From Mytilus californianus (Eukaryota > Mollusca > Bivalvia > Mytilida > Mytilidae), in NCBI RefSeq assembly GCF_021869535.1, contig NW_026262659.1, positions 8,122,001-8,186,000 on the forward strand: a DNA stretch of 64,000 bases, given 5' to 3'. Both the position numbers and the translations under genes were made by a program. How positions within the stretch are numbered: position 1 is the stretch's first letter; each line of letters starts with the position of its first letter. This document shows positions 35,730 through 46,549 of this stretch, one piece after another. The notes beneath the pieces are model-generated. The model was not told the DNA's origin, did not search any database, and saw nothing but the letters and a program-made list of their open reading frames with translations.

Positions 35730-36640
35730 AGACATTGCAAGAAAAAGTAATAAATGCCGCACACAACATGGGACACTTTGGAATGACAAAAACAAAGCAA
35801 ATATTGAGAAAGAAATATTGGTTTCCAACAATGAACTCTATGGTTAAGGAAACAATTAAAAACTGTTTTAAATATTCACATATTATGAAAACTTCTTCAA
35901 TTATTCTTTATCTATATTTGCTATGTTTGTATATATCATTATGTATTGTTAATTGTATTATATGACTTCGGTGTTGCGGCATATTAAAATATATTAGAAA
36001 CTTCGTTTCTATTATTCACAGCCAAGACAGTCCCACCCAAAGCCAAACTACGGCAAAGTTACAGGTTGTCTAGAACACTTACGAGACAATAATAGTCCTG
36101 ATATAACGACAAAACAACACGGACAGGAACCACTGAAGATGACAGATATACAAGAGAATCCATGGGAAGTTGTTTCAAGTAGATTTAAGAGGACCATATC
36201 CAGATGGACACTACAATCTGGTAGTAATTGACAAAAGAACAAGGTATCTTGAAGTGGAAAAGCTAGACAACAACTGCTTGCAAACAAACAAAGAACAAAC
36301 TAATGAGGATCTTCGCAACATATGGAATACCAAGAAGACTAGAGAGTGACAATGGACCACCTTTCAATGCTGTGGAGTTTGACAACTTTGCCACGGAACA
36401 AGGATTCGAACATCATAAAATTACACACTTACAACCGGGAGCGAATGGAATAGCTTAAGCCTTCATGAAAGTATTGAATAAGACAGAACAATTACAAAAT
36501 TACAAAACAAGGATAGTGCAATAGCTGTGCAGGAAATGCTTGTAGGATATCACTCCACACCTCATCCAGCTACAGGTGTATCACCGTACGAAGCACTCAT
36601 GAAAAGACGAGTGATATATATAGGATATATTCCGTGAACG
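35730..36640 (+). pseudogene. Integrase remnant
   Basis: The N-terminal zinc domain has HNMGH but CFKY where CxxC is expected. Catalytic Asp regions are VDLRGP (36178-36195) and LESDNGPPF (36339-36365). The expected catalytic Glu is replaced by TAA at 36456-36458. A 132-bp insertion and frameshifts add to the damage. Confidence 0.8.
35881..36012. mobile_element. 132-bp insertion with 8-bp direct repeats (MITE-like)
   Basis: TATTCACA occurs at 35873-35880 and 36013-36020 on either side. An 8-bp duplication fits hAT-like elements, but the terminal inverted repeats are weak. Confidence 0.55.
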
Positions 36641-36649
36641 AACGATGAT

Positions 36650-37080
36650 GAAGAAATAACTGATAACAAGAAGATGAACGAAAGAGACAAATGTTACAAA
36701 GATAAAATCAAACATCAAGCTGAGAATAGAAATACAAGGGAACACAATTTCAAGATTGGCGACTACGTCTTATTGGAGCAAAACAAAAGAGACAAATGGT
36801 CAACAGCATATAAATCAGCATTCTACATAGTATTTGTAGTAAACGGCTCAACCGTAGGTGATAGAAGGGTGACAGATGGAAGGGAGATTCGTATAGATGC
36901 TAGCAAGTTTAAAATAGCCAACACACTTTTAAAAGAAGATGAATATGCCCCCCCCCCCCCCGCAAGACAGGCGCGGGAGGGGGCAGAGGATGAAGAATAT
37001 GGCTCCCCCGCAAGACAGGCGCGGGAGGGGGCAGATGGAGAGAGGAACTACTCACAAAACAGAATACAAGAACAAGATTA
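36650..37080 (+). pseudogene. Integrase C-terminal region remnant
   Basis: The frame 36674-37081 includes KIGDYVLLEQNKRDKW and GREIRIDASKFK, the SH3-like tail of gypsy integrases, then a GC-rich repeat encoding PARQAREGA twice. Confidence 0.7.
36945..37046 (+). repeat. GC-rich direct repeat in the retroelement
   Basis: A C13 run leads into two copies of CGCAAGACAGGCGCGGGAGG with GGGCAGA, about 54 bp apart. Composition is sharply unlike the surrounding AT-rich DNA. Confidence 0.8.
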
Positions 37081-37302
37081 ACAATGGACAAAATTTAAAT
37101 CCGTGTGAGTATAGACAATTATCAAATGAGAGACACCAACGAGAACATAGGGTACCGAAACATTTCAATGACTATGTAATGTGATAATGATAATGTGAAA
37201 ATTCCATAAGAAAAACACAAGAGACTGTTAATCACAAACAATAAACACATAGTGTAATACTTTTATATATTTAAATTCAAGCTTCTATTTTTTTTATAAA
37301 TT

Positions 37303-37311
37303 AAAGAGGAA
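37303..37311 (+). promoter_or_regulatory. Polypurine tract
   Basis: AAAGAGGAA directly before the 3' LTR, where plus-strand DNA synthesis is primed in this class. Confidence 0.65.
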
Positions 37312-37463
37312 TGTAATATCCAGGGTTTCCCCGGGAACTTGCCTTATACACATTCGCAAATCTTGACTATTACGTTTCGTTGTTATGGCATTATTGTTTA
37401 TTGATTTGAGTCAACCATTATTAAAAGTACTGTCAGAACTTCTGTGTTTCATACGATGTTTCA
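37312..37463 (+). repeat. 3' LTR
   Basis: Same length as the 5' LTR. Differences cluster near the two ends. ATTAT follows. Confidence 0.92.
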
Positions 37464-37589
37464 ATTATGAACAGAATTTTCTCTAAAAGAGCGAGATGAT
37501 ACCAAGGTGCAAAACGAAACCATAGGTCGAAAACAAACCAGACAGCATCGTAAGTTGTTGACATCACAATTGAAATAATTGCTACACAT

Positions 37590-38850
37590 ACATCTCAAAG
37601 GTTTGATTCACCGATTTCAAATTTTTTATAAATTTGAAACAAGAATATGATGAGATAACGAATATAATTTACATTGAAAAAGTGAGAGAACAGTACATAA
37701 GTATAAGTCGAATAAAAACAGACAACGCCATGTAAAGAAAAAGTATAGAAAGACCAATAAACTTCCTCAAATCGCAAATCAGATGTCTGTAATACAGTGG
37801 TTGCTTTGGTTGTTGACAGTCATAATTTGTTTCGATTATTGATTGGATTGTCATAAATCAGACTGTAGGTTTTCCGTTTGAGTCAATTCCAATTTTGTCA
37901 TTTCGAGAATGTTTTTAACGCTACATGTATATTGGTATGTGTTTTTGGTGATTGTTGGATTAGTTGCTTAAATCCACTCATTTGAACACTGGTGGACAGT
38001 TGTCTCTTGGTTATCTTACCACATATCATTATATTTGTACTTCACAGAAAACCTAAAATTGAGTAACGCGAACCAAATCAAGTCCGGATGAAATCAGGTG
38101 CTCCTTGGAGCATACACTCTACATAATTTACTATTCCAATGTTCCCATTGAAATATATACGATACAGGTCCAATCAAAGTAACTGATCATGCAATTCTTA
38201 ATAAATAAAAAAAGCCTGCTACCACATGTTTCATTATTTAAAGGCGTAGACATAACGCAGGTGTAAATACTAAGTGACATTCCCAATAGAACCATGCATC
38301 AGTCCATAAAATGCTTTATAGGTTACTTTGATTGGACCAATATCGTATATTCTTCAAAGTATTGATGCATGATATATGGTTCAATGGGGAATGATAAAAG
38401 TGGGGAAGTTTGAACAGATCAATGATTGTATATGGTCACTTTGACCATAAACACATTACAGATTGCAAATGGTTACCTGGCCGAACTATATGAGTCGGAG
38501 TTCGATCTTCAAACACTTGTAAAAACAGGAAGACCAAAGAAGCTAGATAATTTAATTTCACATACAGGTTAATTGACAAGGTCTTTCTATTTACAATCCA
38601 AACTTTTCTGATTGGATTCCATTAAGATATCCTTCAGAACTAGAAATTAAACAAACCACAGATACATCATCCATCGCTTCATTTCATGACATTTACCTCG
38701 AATTTGTCAACAGCGGTCATCTCAGTATCAGGATATATGACAAACAAGACAATTTAAATTATGAAAGTATAAATTTTCCTCACCTTAGTAGCAATATATT
38801 TTCTTTTCCCCGTATGGATTATAGATGTCTCCACACCTACGATATTCAAG
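37590..38850 (+). repeat. Duplicated segment, continuation of copy B
   Basis: Resumes homology with copy A after the LTR element (CTCAAAGGTTTGATTCACCGA) and runs to the RT remnant. Confidence 0.7.
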
Positions 38851-39045
38851 AGCATGCAGCTACTACATAGACTTTGTCAAAAGTCATTGGTGTCCGAGCA
38901 AAAAAAAAAATTACTGAACCAGGGTTTTGTCAAAGAACGTCTCGTCCTTTTTCTCAAAAACTTCATCGGAAAGTACCAAGACCTAATAGATAAATATTCA
39001 GTGTCTACTTCACATATAGTACAAGATGGTTTTAAATTATAGATT
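38460..39045 (+). pseudogene. Remnant of reverse transcriptase (Penelope-like type), copy B
   Basis: Pieces read NPNFSDWIPLRYPSELEIK, TTDTSSIASFHDIYLEF, LSIRIYDKQDNLNYES, PHLSSNI, and later frame-shifted KFYGRH-like sequence. It is better preserved than copy A but still broken. Confidence 0.65.
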
Positions 39046-39480
39046 CTAAGTGTTGAAGTTATGTATCTTTGTTTACTTTACAGTTTTCCCTTTATTTTTC
39101 TTTGTGCTGTTGTGTTGTTTCTTTTGTCGTATAATTTGGACGTGACTCGGTATTTATGCATTCCGCTATCGGATTTTTGTCTTTGGTCGTTCATGGTGAA
39201 GTGGGTCCTGAAGTTCGCTTTGGACGCAAGAGTGTTGTTTCCATTTTGTTTACCCTTGTTATTATATTCAACTTAATTTGTACTTTATTGAGAAAGTATT
39301 TACTATATACGGTATGTACTATCAACTATAATTACTTTTTTGTTTGCATATTTGTTTGATTTTTTTAGTCGGTTGTGTACACAGATTTGGCTGTTGAGTC
39401 CCAATTATTGTCAAGTTAACTTATTATTTCTATTTGGGTTACTAACCCAATTTTGCAGTTATAACGGAATTGTACAAGTG
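39046..39480. other. Repeat-rich spacer
   Basis: A T-rich stretch with phrases of dispersed repeats (TTGTCTTTGGTCGTTCATGG). No gene supported. Confidence 0.35.
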
Positions 39481-39484
39481 ATCA

Positions 39485-40140
39485 CAAGTGGGAGGTTTAG
39501 CTAGCTACAAAAACCAGATTAAACCCACCATTTTCTTCGGAAAATACACGTAACAAGACCGGAATATGACAGTTGTTTTCTTCTTGTTCCGATGGTTGAT
39601 AAATAGATATGAGAAGATGTTATATGAGTGTCAATGAGACAACTCTCCATCCAAGTCAAAATTTATAAAAGTAAAGCATTATAGGTCAAAGTACGGTCTT
39701 CAACACGGAGCCTTGGCTCACACCGAACAGCAAGCTATAAAGTGCCCCAAAAATTACTAGTGTAAAACCATTCAAACGGGAAAACCAACGGTCTAATCTA
39801 TATAAAAAACGAGAAACGAGAAACACTTATGAAACACATCAACAAACGACAACTTCTGAACATCAGATGCCTGTCTTAGGACAAGTTCAAACAATTGCAG
39901 CGGGTTTAAACGTTTTAATGATACCAAGCCTTCACCCTTATCTGAAACAATAGTGTAACATCACAACATAGAAAGACACACTATAAAATATCAATTGAAA
40001 TGGCTAAACTCAATCAAAAGACATATTAACACCAGTGAACGTACACTGAACAAAAAGAGTTTGATTTTCCAGTGTTTATGGACTTCTCTTTTTGAATTTA
40101 CCTTGAAGTTCGGTATTTCTGTTAAACATTTTTTTATAAC
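39485..40140 (+). repeat. R3 repeat split by an R4 repeat
   Basis: R3 begins at AGTGGGAGGTTTAGCTAGCT, stops near 39595 and resumes near 40055 (GTTTATGGACTTCTC, TTGAATTTACC). The R4 element between is in reverse orientation (GGAGCCTTGGCTCACACCGA) relative to the copies at 11.7 and 58.3 kb. Confidence 0.7.
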
Positions 40141-40233
40141 AAAACAATTTATGAGAAACAAATATGACAGTCGTGAACATACGACAACCACTGAACTACA
40201 GACCCCTGACTTAGGACAAGCACATAATAGCCA

Positions 40234-40429
40234 TTTGTGCTTCTATTCTATTGTTCAAACAACGAAAATACTGTCTAAAGATTACATTTGACTAAAAAAG
40301 ACATTTATTTTCGTTAATAGATCGCAATTTAATTGTGCTTCTATTCTATTGTTCAAACAACGAAAATACTGTCTAAAGATTACATTTGAATAAAAAAGAC
40401 ATTTATTTTCGTTAATAGATCGCAATTTA
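40234..40429. repeat. 98-bp tandem duplication
   Basis: Copies 40234-40331 and 40332-40429 differ at one base by eye, so the event is recent. Confidence 0.92.
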
Positions 40430-40539
40430 GGAATGAAATTAAAACGATTGTTAACTTGTAGAAGATCCTTTATTTTACCTTAATTAAGGTTTATGACATT
40501 TTTATGTGTATTACGAAATTTTGTGATACATCAAAACAA

Positions 40540-41090
40540 AAAATATACTGAAACAATTGATATATCATTTTTTACATAATACAAAGGGAAACGTCGAGCA
40601 CCTGAGACCTCAATCTCTCCGGCGTTTTTTTATTTGACCTTTGAGCTCTTTTGATTGGAGCGTCGCTGTTGAGTCTTGTGTGGACAAAACGCGCTTCTGT
40701 GAGGAATAATGTGTTCGTGTCTTTAATGAGTTTTTTTTATCTAAATTTAATACGGCAAAAAATTATTCTAATAACCGATAGTTGCTAGCCACTATTATTA
40801 AACGTAGGCCTTCACATTAATGAATCGTTACAGGTGTTTATACCCATAATACAATGAAGTACTTCATTAATATTTTACACAATGTAAATATTTAATTACA
40901 GACGGGTATGAAATAGGTTAACAATGCTAATTAATTATTGATTGGTTTAGTACTAGTCAAAAGAAAGGTTTTGTTATACTTATTTAATCGTCCAACCGAG
41001 GATTTTTTGGGTGTTTTTTTTTAATTTATTGTAAGCAAATGTTCCGAAAGATTGAATATATGTTTTTGCATATCTAAACGTTTATTTATG
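40540..41090 (+). repeat. Duplicated segment, distal part of copy B
   Basis: Homologous to 28356-28660 but interrupted near 40590-40870 by unrelated sequence that includes an R5 fragment (TTGTGTGGACAAAACGCGCT). Confidence 0.75.
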
Positions 41091-41340
41091 TGAAAATGTA
41101 GACACAATTCTTTTTAAATCAAACAAAATAAATTTGGACTTTATTGCTTAAAATGCAGTTATGTTTATAACATTTTGCAGACTGTTCAATAATTGAAACC
41201 TATGGTTACTCATACATGGTTTGTGACTTCCTGAGTATAATATTTGTACAATTTAAATATTAATCTTTTGTTTGACAGGGATTTTCAAAGTTTAGATTAT
41301 CGCTGTTTATTGCCCAACATAATGGTAAGTACACGTAACT

Positions 41341-41544
41341 TACACAGTTTAATCTAAAGGGCACACAGTTAAACTTAAAAGTCACATAGTAATACAAAAA
41401 GGGAGCACAGTTTAACTTAAGGACACACAGTTTAACACAAAGGCCACATACATGTAGTTTAAATAAAGGGAGCGCAGTTTAACTTAAAGATTACATAGTT
41501 TAATTTAAGAGCACACAGTTTAGCATAAAGGGCATATAGTTCAA
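41341..41544. repeat. Degenerate tandem repeat, about 22-27 bp units
   Basis: The phrase CACACAGTTTAA and variants recurs eight or nine times with A/G-rich spacers (AAAGGG, AAAGGCC). Confidence 0.8.
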
Positions 41545-42159
41545 TCCTCGTTAAATTAACTTCCTTTCTTCATATTCTGATCGAAATTAACTACTAGCAT
41601 AAAGGATAATTGATCCTTTGCTATTTAGATAATTTTGGTAAGAAAGAGAAATCTCCCTAAAAGGGTAATCCCCTAATTTGTGTAACTCGCGGGGTCAAAA
41701 TCCAAAATATGATGAAACGTGGTGGTATTTTGATAAAAAAAAGAAAAAGAAAACAAAGATGCCGTTCAACTAACGGTTTTCAGGGGAGCACCAGAAAACT
41801 ACGTTGCACACTGGTGTCCATCCCTTTCGTGAAGCCTAATCTTCTTCATGCTTTATTCCCTTTTCACCACGAATATACTATTGTTTCAGGAGTCAAAGCC
41901 TGTAGCAATTTGTTTTTGTTTGCAAAAAGACTTTTTTTTTATTTGCATAAAAGAGAGGTGAAAGATACCAAAGGAATATTTAAACTCTTAAGTCGAAAAT
42001 TAACTGACAACGCCATGGCTAAAAAAGAAAAAAAGATTGAATTTCACACCATTCCGAAAATTCATATCCAAATTTGAGTGATTGGTTCCGACATTGATAT
42101 TATTACGCAAAAACGACAGCCTTCAATCATTGTTTGATTGTTACCTCGCCAGTTGATCA

Positions 42160-42700
42160 AAATTGAACAGTAGATATTTCTACAAAATCAACAGTCTGAC
42201 TCAAAAAAAAAGCTCTGAAACCAACATTATCAAGGTGCTTTATTTCTTGATCGAGAACCTATTTTTTACATTTGGAGGACGTGCTTTTTTAACAAACTAT
42301 TGGCATTCCAATGTAAACCACCTGTGCTACTTTTCTTGTCGGCTTGTTCTTTTATTCATATGAGGCTGACTCCATACAAGGGCATCCGAGGAAGAATGAA
42401 AAGAAGCTAGCAATAACCTTTAACTTCCCGTTATATAGATGATGTCCTATCACCAAATAATTCAAAATTGGTGACTATGTTGACCGTATTGGTACCGTTA
42501 ATGTTATACCAAGAGTTCCAAATGGTGAAGTTGAAATCATCCCTTCGTAAATTTTACGGACGCCATCACGAGTTGGTTGTCCGTTATGGAATAACCGTTT
42601 CACAGATGATATCGGATGTGATCCTTATGTCGTAACTACAATACCCTTCCCTTTTCACGAATGTGAACTACCGAATTAGACTATTTACCGGATTTGTAAT
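42160..42700 (+). pseudogene. Remnant of reverse transcriptase (Penelope-like type), copy C
   Basis: Contains FFTFGGRAF, an intact RYIDDVLS catalytic box (codons at 42432-42443) with NSKFGDYVDRI, then the end of the protein as GEVEIIPS and GRHHELVVRYG-like sequence in other frames. The R2 tail follows at 42700. Confidence 0.7.
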
Positions 42701-42930
42701 AACATAAGCAACACGACAGGTGCCACATGTGGAGCAGGATCTGCTTACCCTGCCGGAGCACCTGAGATCACTCCCAGTTTTGGTGGGGTTCGTGTTGCTT
42801 AGTCTTAAGTTTTCTATGTTGTGTCATCTGTACTATTATTTGTCTTTTTGTCTTTTTATTTTTGGCCATGGCGTTGTCAGTTTGTTTTCGATCTGTGAGT
42901 TTGACTGTCCCTCTTGTATCTTTCGTCCCT
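42700..42930 (+). repeat. Dispersed repeat R2
   Basis: ACACGACAGGTGCCACATGT, GGTGGGGTTCGTGTTGCTTA and GCCATGGCGTTGTCAGTTTG follow the RT remnant directly, supporting R2 as its 3'UTR. Confidence 0.8.
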
Positions 42931-43424
42931 CTTTTATACCACTGTGTCGATACATCTGCTGCTGGACTGTTAGTCCCCCAATGTATCACCACCCCCAGTA
43001 GCCAGTACCTTGGTATTGGCATGAAAATACGGATGATGTGTTAATAAGATTTGCTGTTACAAAATTTCAATTGCTTAATTGTATGGAGTCAACCACATAT
43101 GAATAAAGGAAAAAAATATTAAAATTATTTAAATTAGGGAACATATCTCTCTCATCCAAAAATTATTTAAATAAGGGAATATATCTCCCACGTGCACAGC
43201 TGCAATTTCTTGCTTGGATTTGTTTATATTTTTTGTCCTTTTTTGGTTTATCAACTCTTCACTTTTGTATTTTTAAGTTTGGATTTGTGTTTTAAATATT
43301 TTGGCCATGCGCATCGCAGAAGAGACATTTATTATCGAAATACATAACTGGTGCAGTAAAATTGGTACCATTAATTTTATTTCTACCACTGGATCGATAC
43401 CTTTGCTGGTGGACTGTTAGTCGC

Positions 43425-43590
43425 CGAGGGACATTCAAACTCATAAGTCGAAAATAAACGCCATGGCTAAAAAAGAAAAACAGACAAGCAGATAAACAAC
43501 AGTACACAAAGCACAACATAGAAAACCAAAGAATGAGCAACACGAACCCCACCAAAAACCGGGGGAGATCTTAGGTGCTCCGGAAGGGTA
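43425..43590 (-). repeat. Dispersed repeat R2, inverted
   Basis: CATTCAAACTCATAAGTCGA, ACACGAACCCCACCAAAAAC and AGGTGCTCCGGAAGGGTAA are the reverse of R2. Confidence 0.8.
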
Positions 43591-43719
43591 AAAATGATAT
43601 TTTGTTACTAACATTTGCTGTTTCAAAATTTTAAATATATCTCCATCAGGCAAAGATTTACTTTTTGTCATTCTTGGGTTATCAGCTATTCATTGTTATA
43701 TTAAGGACATTAAGGTTTG

Positions 43720-44500
43720 GATTTTCAAATATATTGGCCGTGATCAGAAGAGATTTTTTTGGTTGAAATGTGCATCTGATGCAGTAACATTGGTACCGTT
43801 AATGTTATTCCATCAAACTTGAAATAAGGATAATCTTTAAACAGCCAAGTCTGTCTTATATCTTGACTTACATCTAAAAATTGACAATGAGAGTCGGCAG
43901 ATACCAAAAGTTTACGACAAAAGAGATGATTTCAGCTTCCCAGTTGTGAACGTTCCATTTCAATGTAGCATCATTCTAGCAGCGCCTGCATATGGATTCT
44001 ATATATCCGAGTTGATATGATATCCAAGAGCTCGAATTTCTTAACGTGATTGTAATGATGCTTACAGGGAAGCTATTAAACCAAGAGTTCAAAGGGGATA
44101 AGTTGAAATCATCCCTTTGAAAATCTTACGGACTCCATCATTAGTTGGAATATCTGTTTCTCTGATGACGACAGATCTTCTCCAATTGTTGTTACTATAT
44201 TCCGTCCTCTTTTCCTCAAATGTGTCCTACCGAATCAGACTTATCACCGGGTTCGTACTAACATGAGCAATACGAAGGGTGCCACATGTGGAACCGGATC
44301 TGCTTACCCTTCCCGAGCACCTGAGTTCACCCTCGGTTTGTGGTGGGATTCTCGTATGGCTCAGTCTTTCGTTTTATAAGTTGTGTTTTGTATGCCGTTA
44401 TCTATTTGTTTTTGATCGGTTGTCTTTTCCTGCCATGGCATTGCCCGTTTGTTTTGACTTCTGAGTTTGAAAATTATTTTTGTATCTTTCGCCTCTCTCT
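43720..44500 (+). pseudogene. Remnant of reverse transcriptase, copy D, with R2 tail
   Basis: The tail part of the same RT gene (RDDFSFPVVNVPFQCSIIL, AAPAYGFY) runs from about 43915 and is followed by the R2 tail at 44270-44500. It is disrupted by frameshifts. Confidence 0.65.
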
Positions 44501-44974
44501 CCCCTATAAAAATCAACTCATTATCAGATTTGTCACATGATGGTAGTTTTGAAAAAGAAAACGTGCGTTTATGTACTAAATCTGGGGCGACAGAGCATTT
44601 TATAGACTGTCAGTCTAATGATTAATCCCGCATAGCAGTGATCTTAAAAAGTCATGATTGCACTGAACATTTCCAGTTCATAAATTTGAATAACAAAGTT
44701 AAGGTAACAGCTCCTTTTTGGCGAAGTCTATCTTAGACCACACAGGATGTTCGGTTTGTTTCCACTCAGTGGTTGATGACAATCTTCTATTGTTCGTTCA
44801 GTTGCTGTCTCCATGACGTACCTCCCTCGTACTATATTCAAATAGTTGGTTCGGTATCAAATATGTTTGTTTGAATCTTTTAATTAGTTGTGATGTATGT
44901 TAACACAGTTTTGGCTGCTGGATCCCAATGGGTTGCTCACCGAATTTTGTCAATATAACGGAACTATATACAAC

Positions 44975-45180
44975 TGTCATACAAATGGGAGATTGAGCTG
45001 TAGCTATACAACCAGGTTTCAACCACCTTTTCCTCGGATAAAGCCTGTAGAAAGTCAAGAATATGACAGCTGTTTTTCACTCGTTCCGTTAATTGATAAC
45101 GTTCGATTTTGTCAGTTTTTATGGACTTAAAGTTTTTGAATTTACGTTGGATTTCTGTATTTTTGTTATACTTTTCACTC
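44975..45180 (+). repeat. Dispersed repeat R3
   Basis: ACAACCAGGTTTCAACCACC, AGAATATGACAGCTG and GTTTTTATGGACTT identify R3. Confidence 0.7.
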
Positions 45181-45344
45181 ACTTATTAATCACAATCAAC
45201 TGCTGAACGATCATAGAATATTTTACGCTGTCTATTTATTATTCTTTAATGTCATATCTAATGTATCTATATAAAAAAAGGGGAAATGGAAAAAAGTACA
45301 AGAGTGTGCCTCGAGGTCCATCTATGCAGATGTTTGTAGTGACT

Positions 45345-46022
45345 ATGACATTTTTTTTGTTAAATTTGGTTTACCTTCTTTAAAAATAAGACGTATACGA
45401 ATGATGGCCATAGAAACTTTTGAAATATTACACAAAGAAAGAGTCACCAGAGTATCTCCATGATATTATAAATTTTAAAAATGTACCTTACCCTTTTAGA
45501 AAGAAACAAACTGTTGAAGTACCACGGGTGAGAACAACATAATTTGGTCTTCATTCATTAAGATATGCTGGAGCGACACTCTGGAATTAGCTTGTTGACG
45601 CGATCTATGTACAGTTGAACCTGAACCAGTTTACAAGTATGATTGACCAACAACTGGAATGCCAACTCATGCAGATGTGGCTCCTGCAGATTTTAATGTT
45701 TTGATTTTTCTGTTGAGTTTTCCATGCAGCTTGATGAACTAGTTTTGCTTTATTTATTTCGTCTGCTTTGCATGTGCTTATACTCTAGTTAAGGGCTTTG
45801 TTTGTTGTTGCTATGCTTTTATATATGTACATTTTTGTTTATGTAATATAGCTGTCTTACTTTGTATGTCTTATGTGTATGTTTTATATGTTTTATATGT
45901 CCTCATATTGGTTATACATGTCGACAAAATGCTCTACAGAGCTTATGTTTGAAATGTTTCATCTAAACCCGACTTAAAATAAAATGTTCTATTCTATATC
46001 TATTCTATTCTATTTTATTTCA
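45345..46022 (+). mobile_element. 3' end of a CR1/jockey-type LINE
   Basis: A frame around 45390 reads RRIRMMAIETFEILHK, and later, frame-shifted, VPRVRT and a WNSLP-like region, the conserved C-terminus of CR1/jockey-group polyproteins. The 3' tail ends in a TTCTA microsatellite at about 45988-46021, as is usual for 3' ends of such elements. Confidence 0.65.
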
Positions 46023-46419
46023 TCATTGTAATGTGGATAATGATTTTTGAACTCAAACCCTCAAAGGATCTTGATCGGATCGATTGCCATTGATTATCAA
46101 AGTTTAATGTTATTATTAGTAATTTTACCCATGTTTATACCATGGAAGTATTATATTGACAATATAATGCTTCCATGTTTATACATACAAATATACGTTA
46201 ATTGATCTACCGTTTAAGTAAAATGAATATTGATCTTAAATGTGTCTTCGCAAAATTTCATCTAATTCAGATAACATTGAAAAGAAAAAACCAATTGAAA
46301 AATTAGATTGCTAAATCGTTCTTTTTTTTCAGTCATAGTTTTGTGATTTTTAAAAACGTTTTGTCATAGTGAATATCACAAGGAAAATTAATTGAAATAT
46401 ATATACTGTTTTAATACAG
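46023..46419. other. Upstream flank of sulfotransferase gene 2
   Basis: Holds the hairpin at 46141-46177 and a TTCTTTTTTTTCAG acceptor-like tract near 46320-46333. A 5' non-coding exon may lie here or further up. Confidence 0.4.
46141..46177. repeat. 17-bp hairpin
   Basis: CATGGAAGTATTATATT and AATATAATGCTTCCATG pair with one mismatch across a GAC loop. Confidence 0.85.
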
Positions 46420-46549
46420 ATGGCAAACATCAGAGGAATTTATTTGTATATTAAACGAAGAACCCGATTCATGTGGACATGTGTTGCTATTGTTATAATT
46501 ATATTTATGGATGTTCTGGTGGATAGAAACAAAACATATAGACAGATTC
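46420..46549 (+). CDS. Sulfotransferase gene 2, exon 1 (anchor)
   Basis: The exon begins ATGGCAAACATC, encodes a basic tail (IKRRTRF) and then a hydrophobic run at residues 18-34, and ends at ATTC|GTAAGT in phase 1. The ATG sits directly behind TTTTAATACAG, which looks like a splice acceptor, so a non-coding upstream exon is likely. Confidence 0.68.

Larger units (their letters stand above)
31670..37463 (+). mobile_element. Degenerate Ty3/gypsy-type LTR retrotransposon
   Basis: Two 152-bp LTRs begin TGTAAT and end TTTCA, and differ at about 9 positions (about 94 percent identity). A perfect 5-bp target duplication ATTAT flanks the element (31665-31669, 37464-37468). The order is gag with zinc knuckles, protease, RT, RNase H, integrase, as in Ty3/gypsy. 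A TGGCGACACG primer-site candidate follows the 5' LTR; a purine tract AAAGAGGAA precedes the 3' LTR. The coding part has many stops and frameshifts, an R1 insertion (34565-35246) and a 132-bp insertion (35881-36012). It is not functional. No envelope gene is seen. Confidence 0.9.

Noticed and set aside
41709..42077. Open frame of 122 codons
   Set aside because: Made of repeat sequence, including an inverted R2 edge (CATGGCTAAAAAAGAAAAA).
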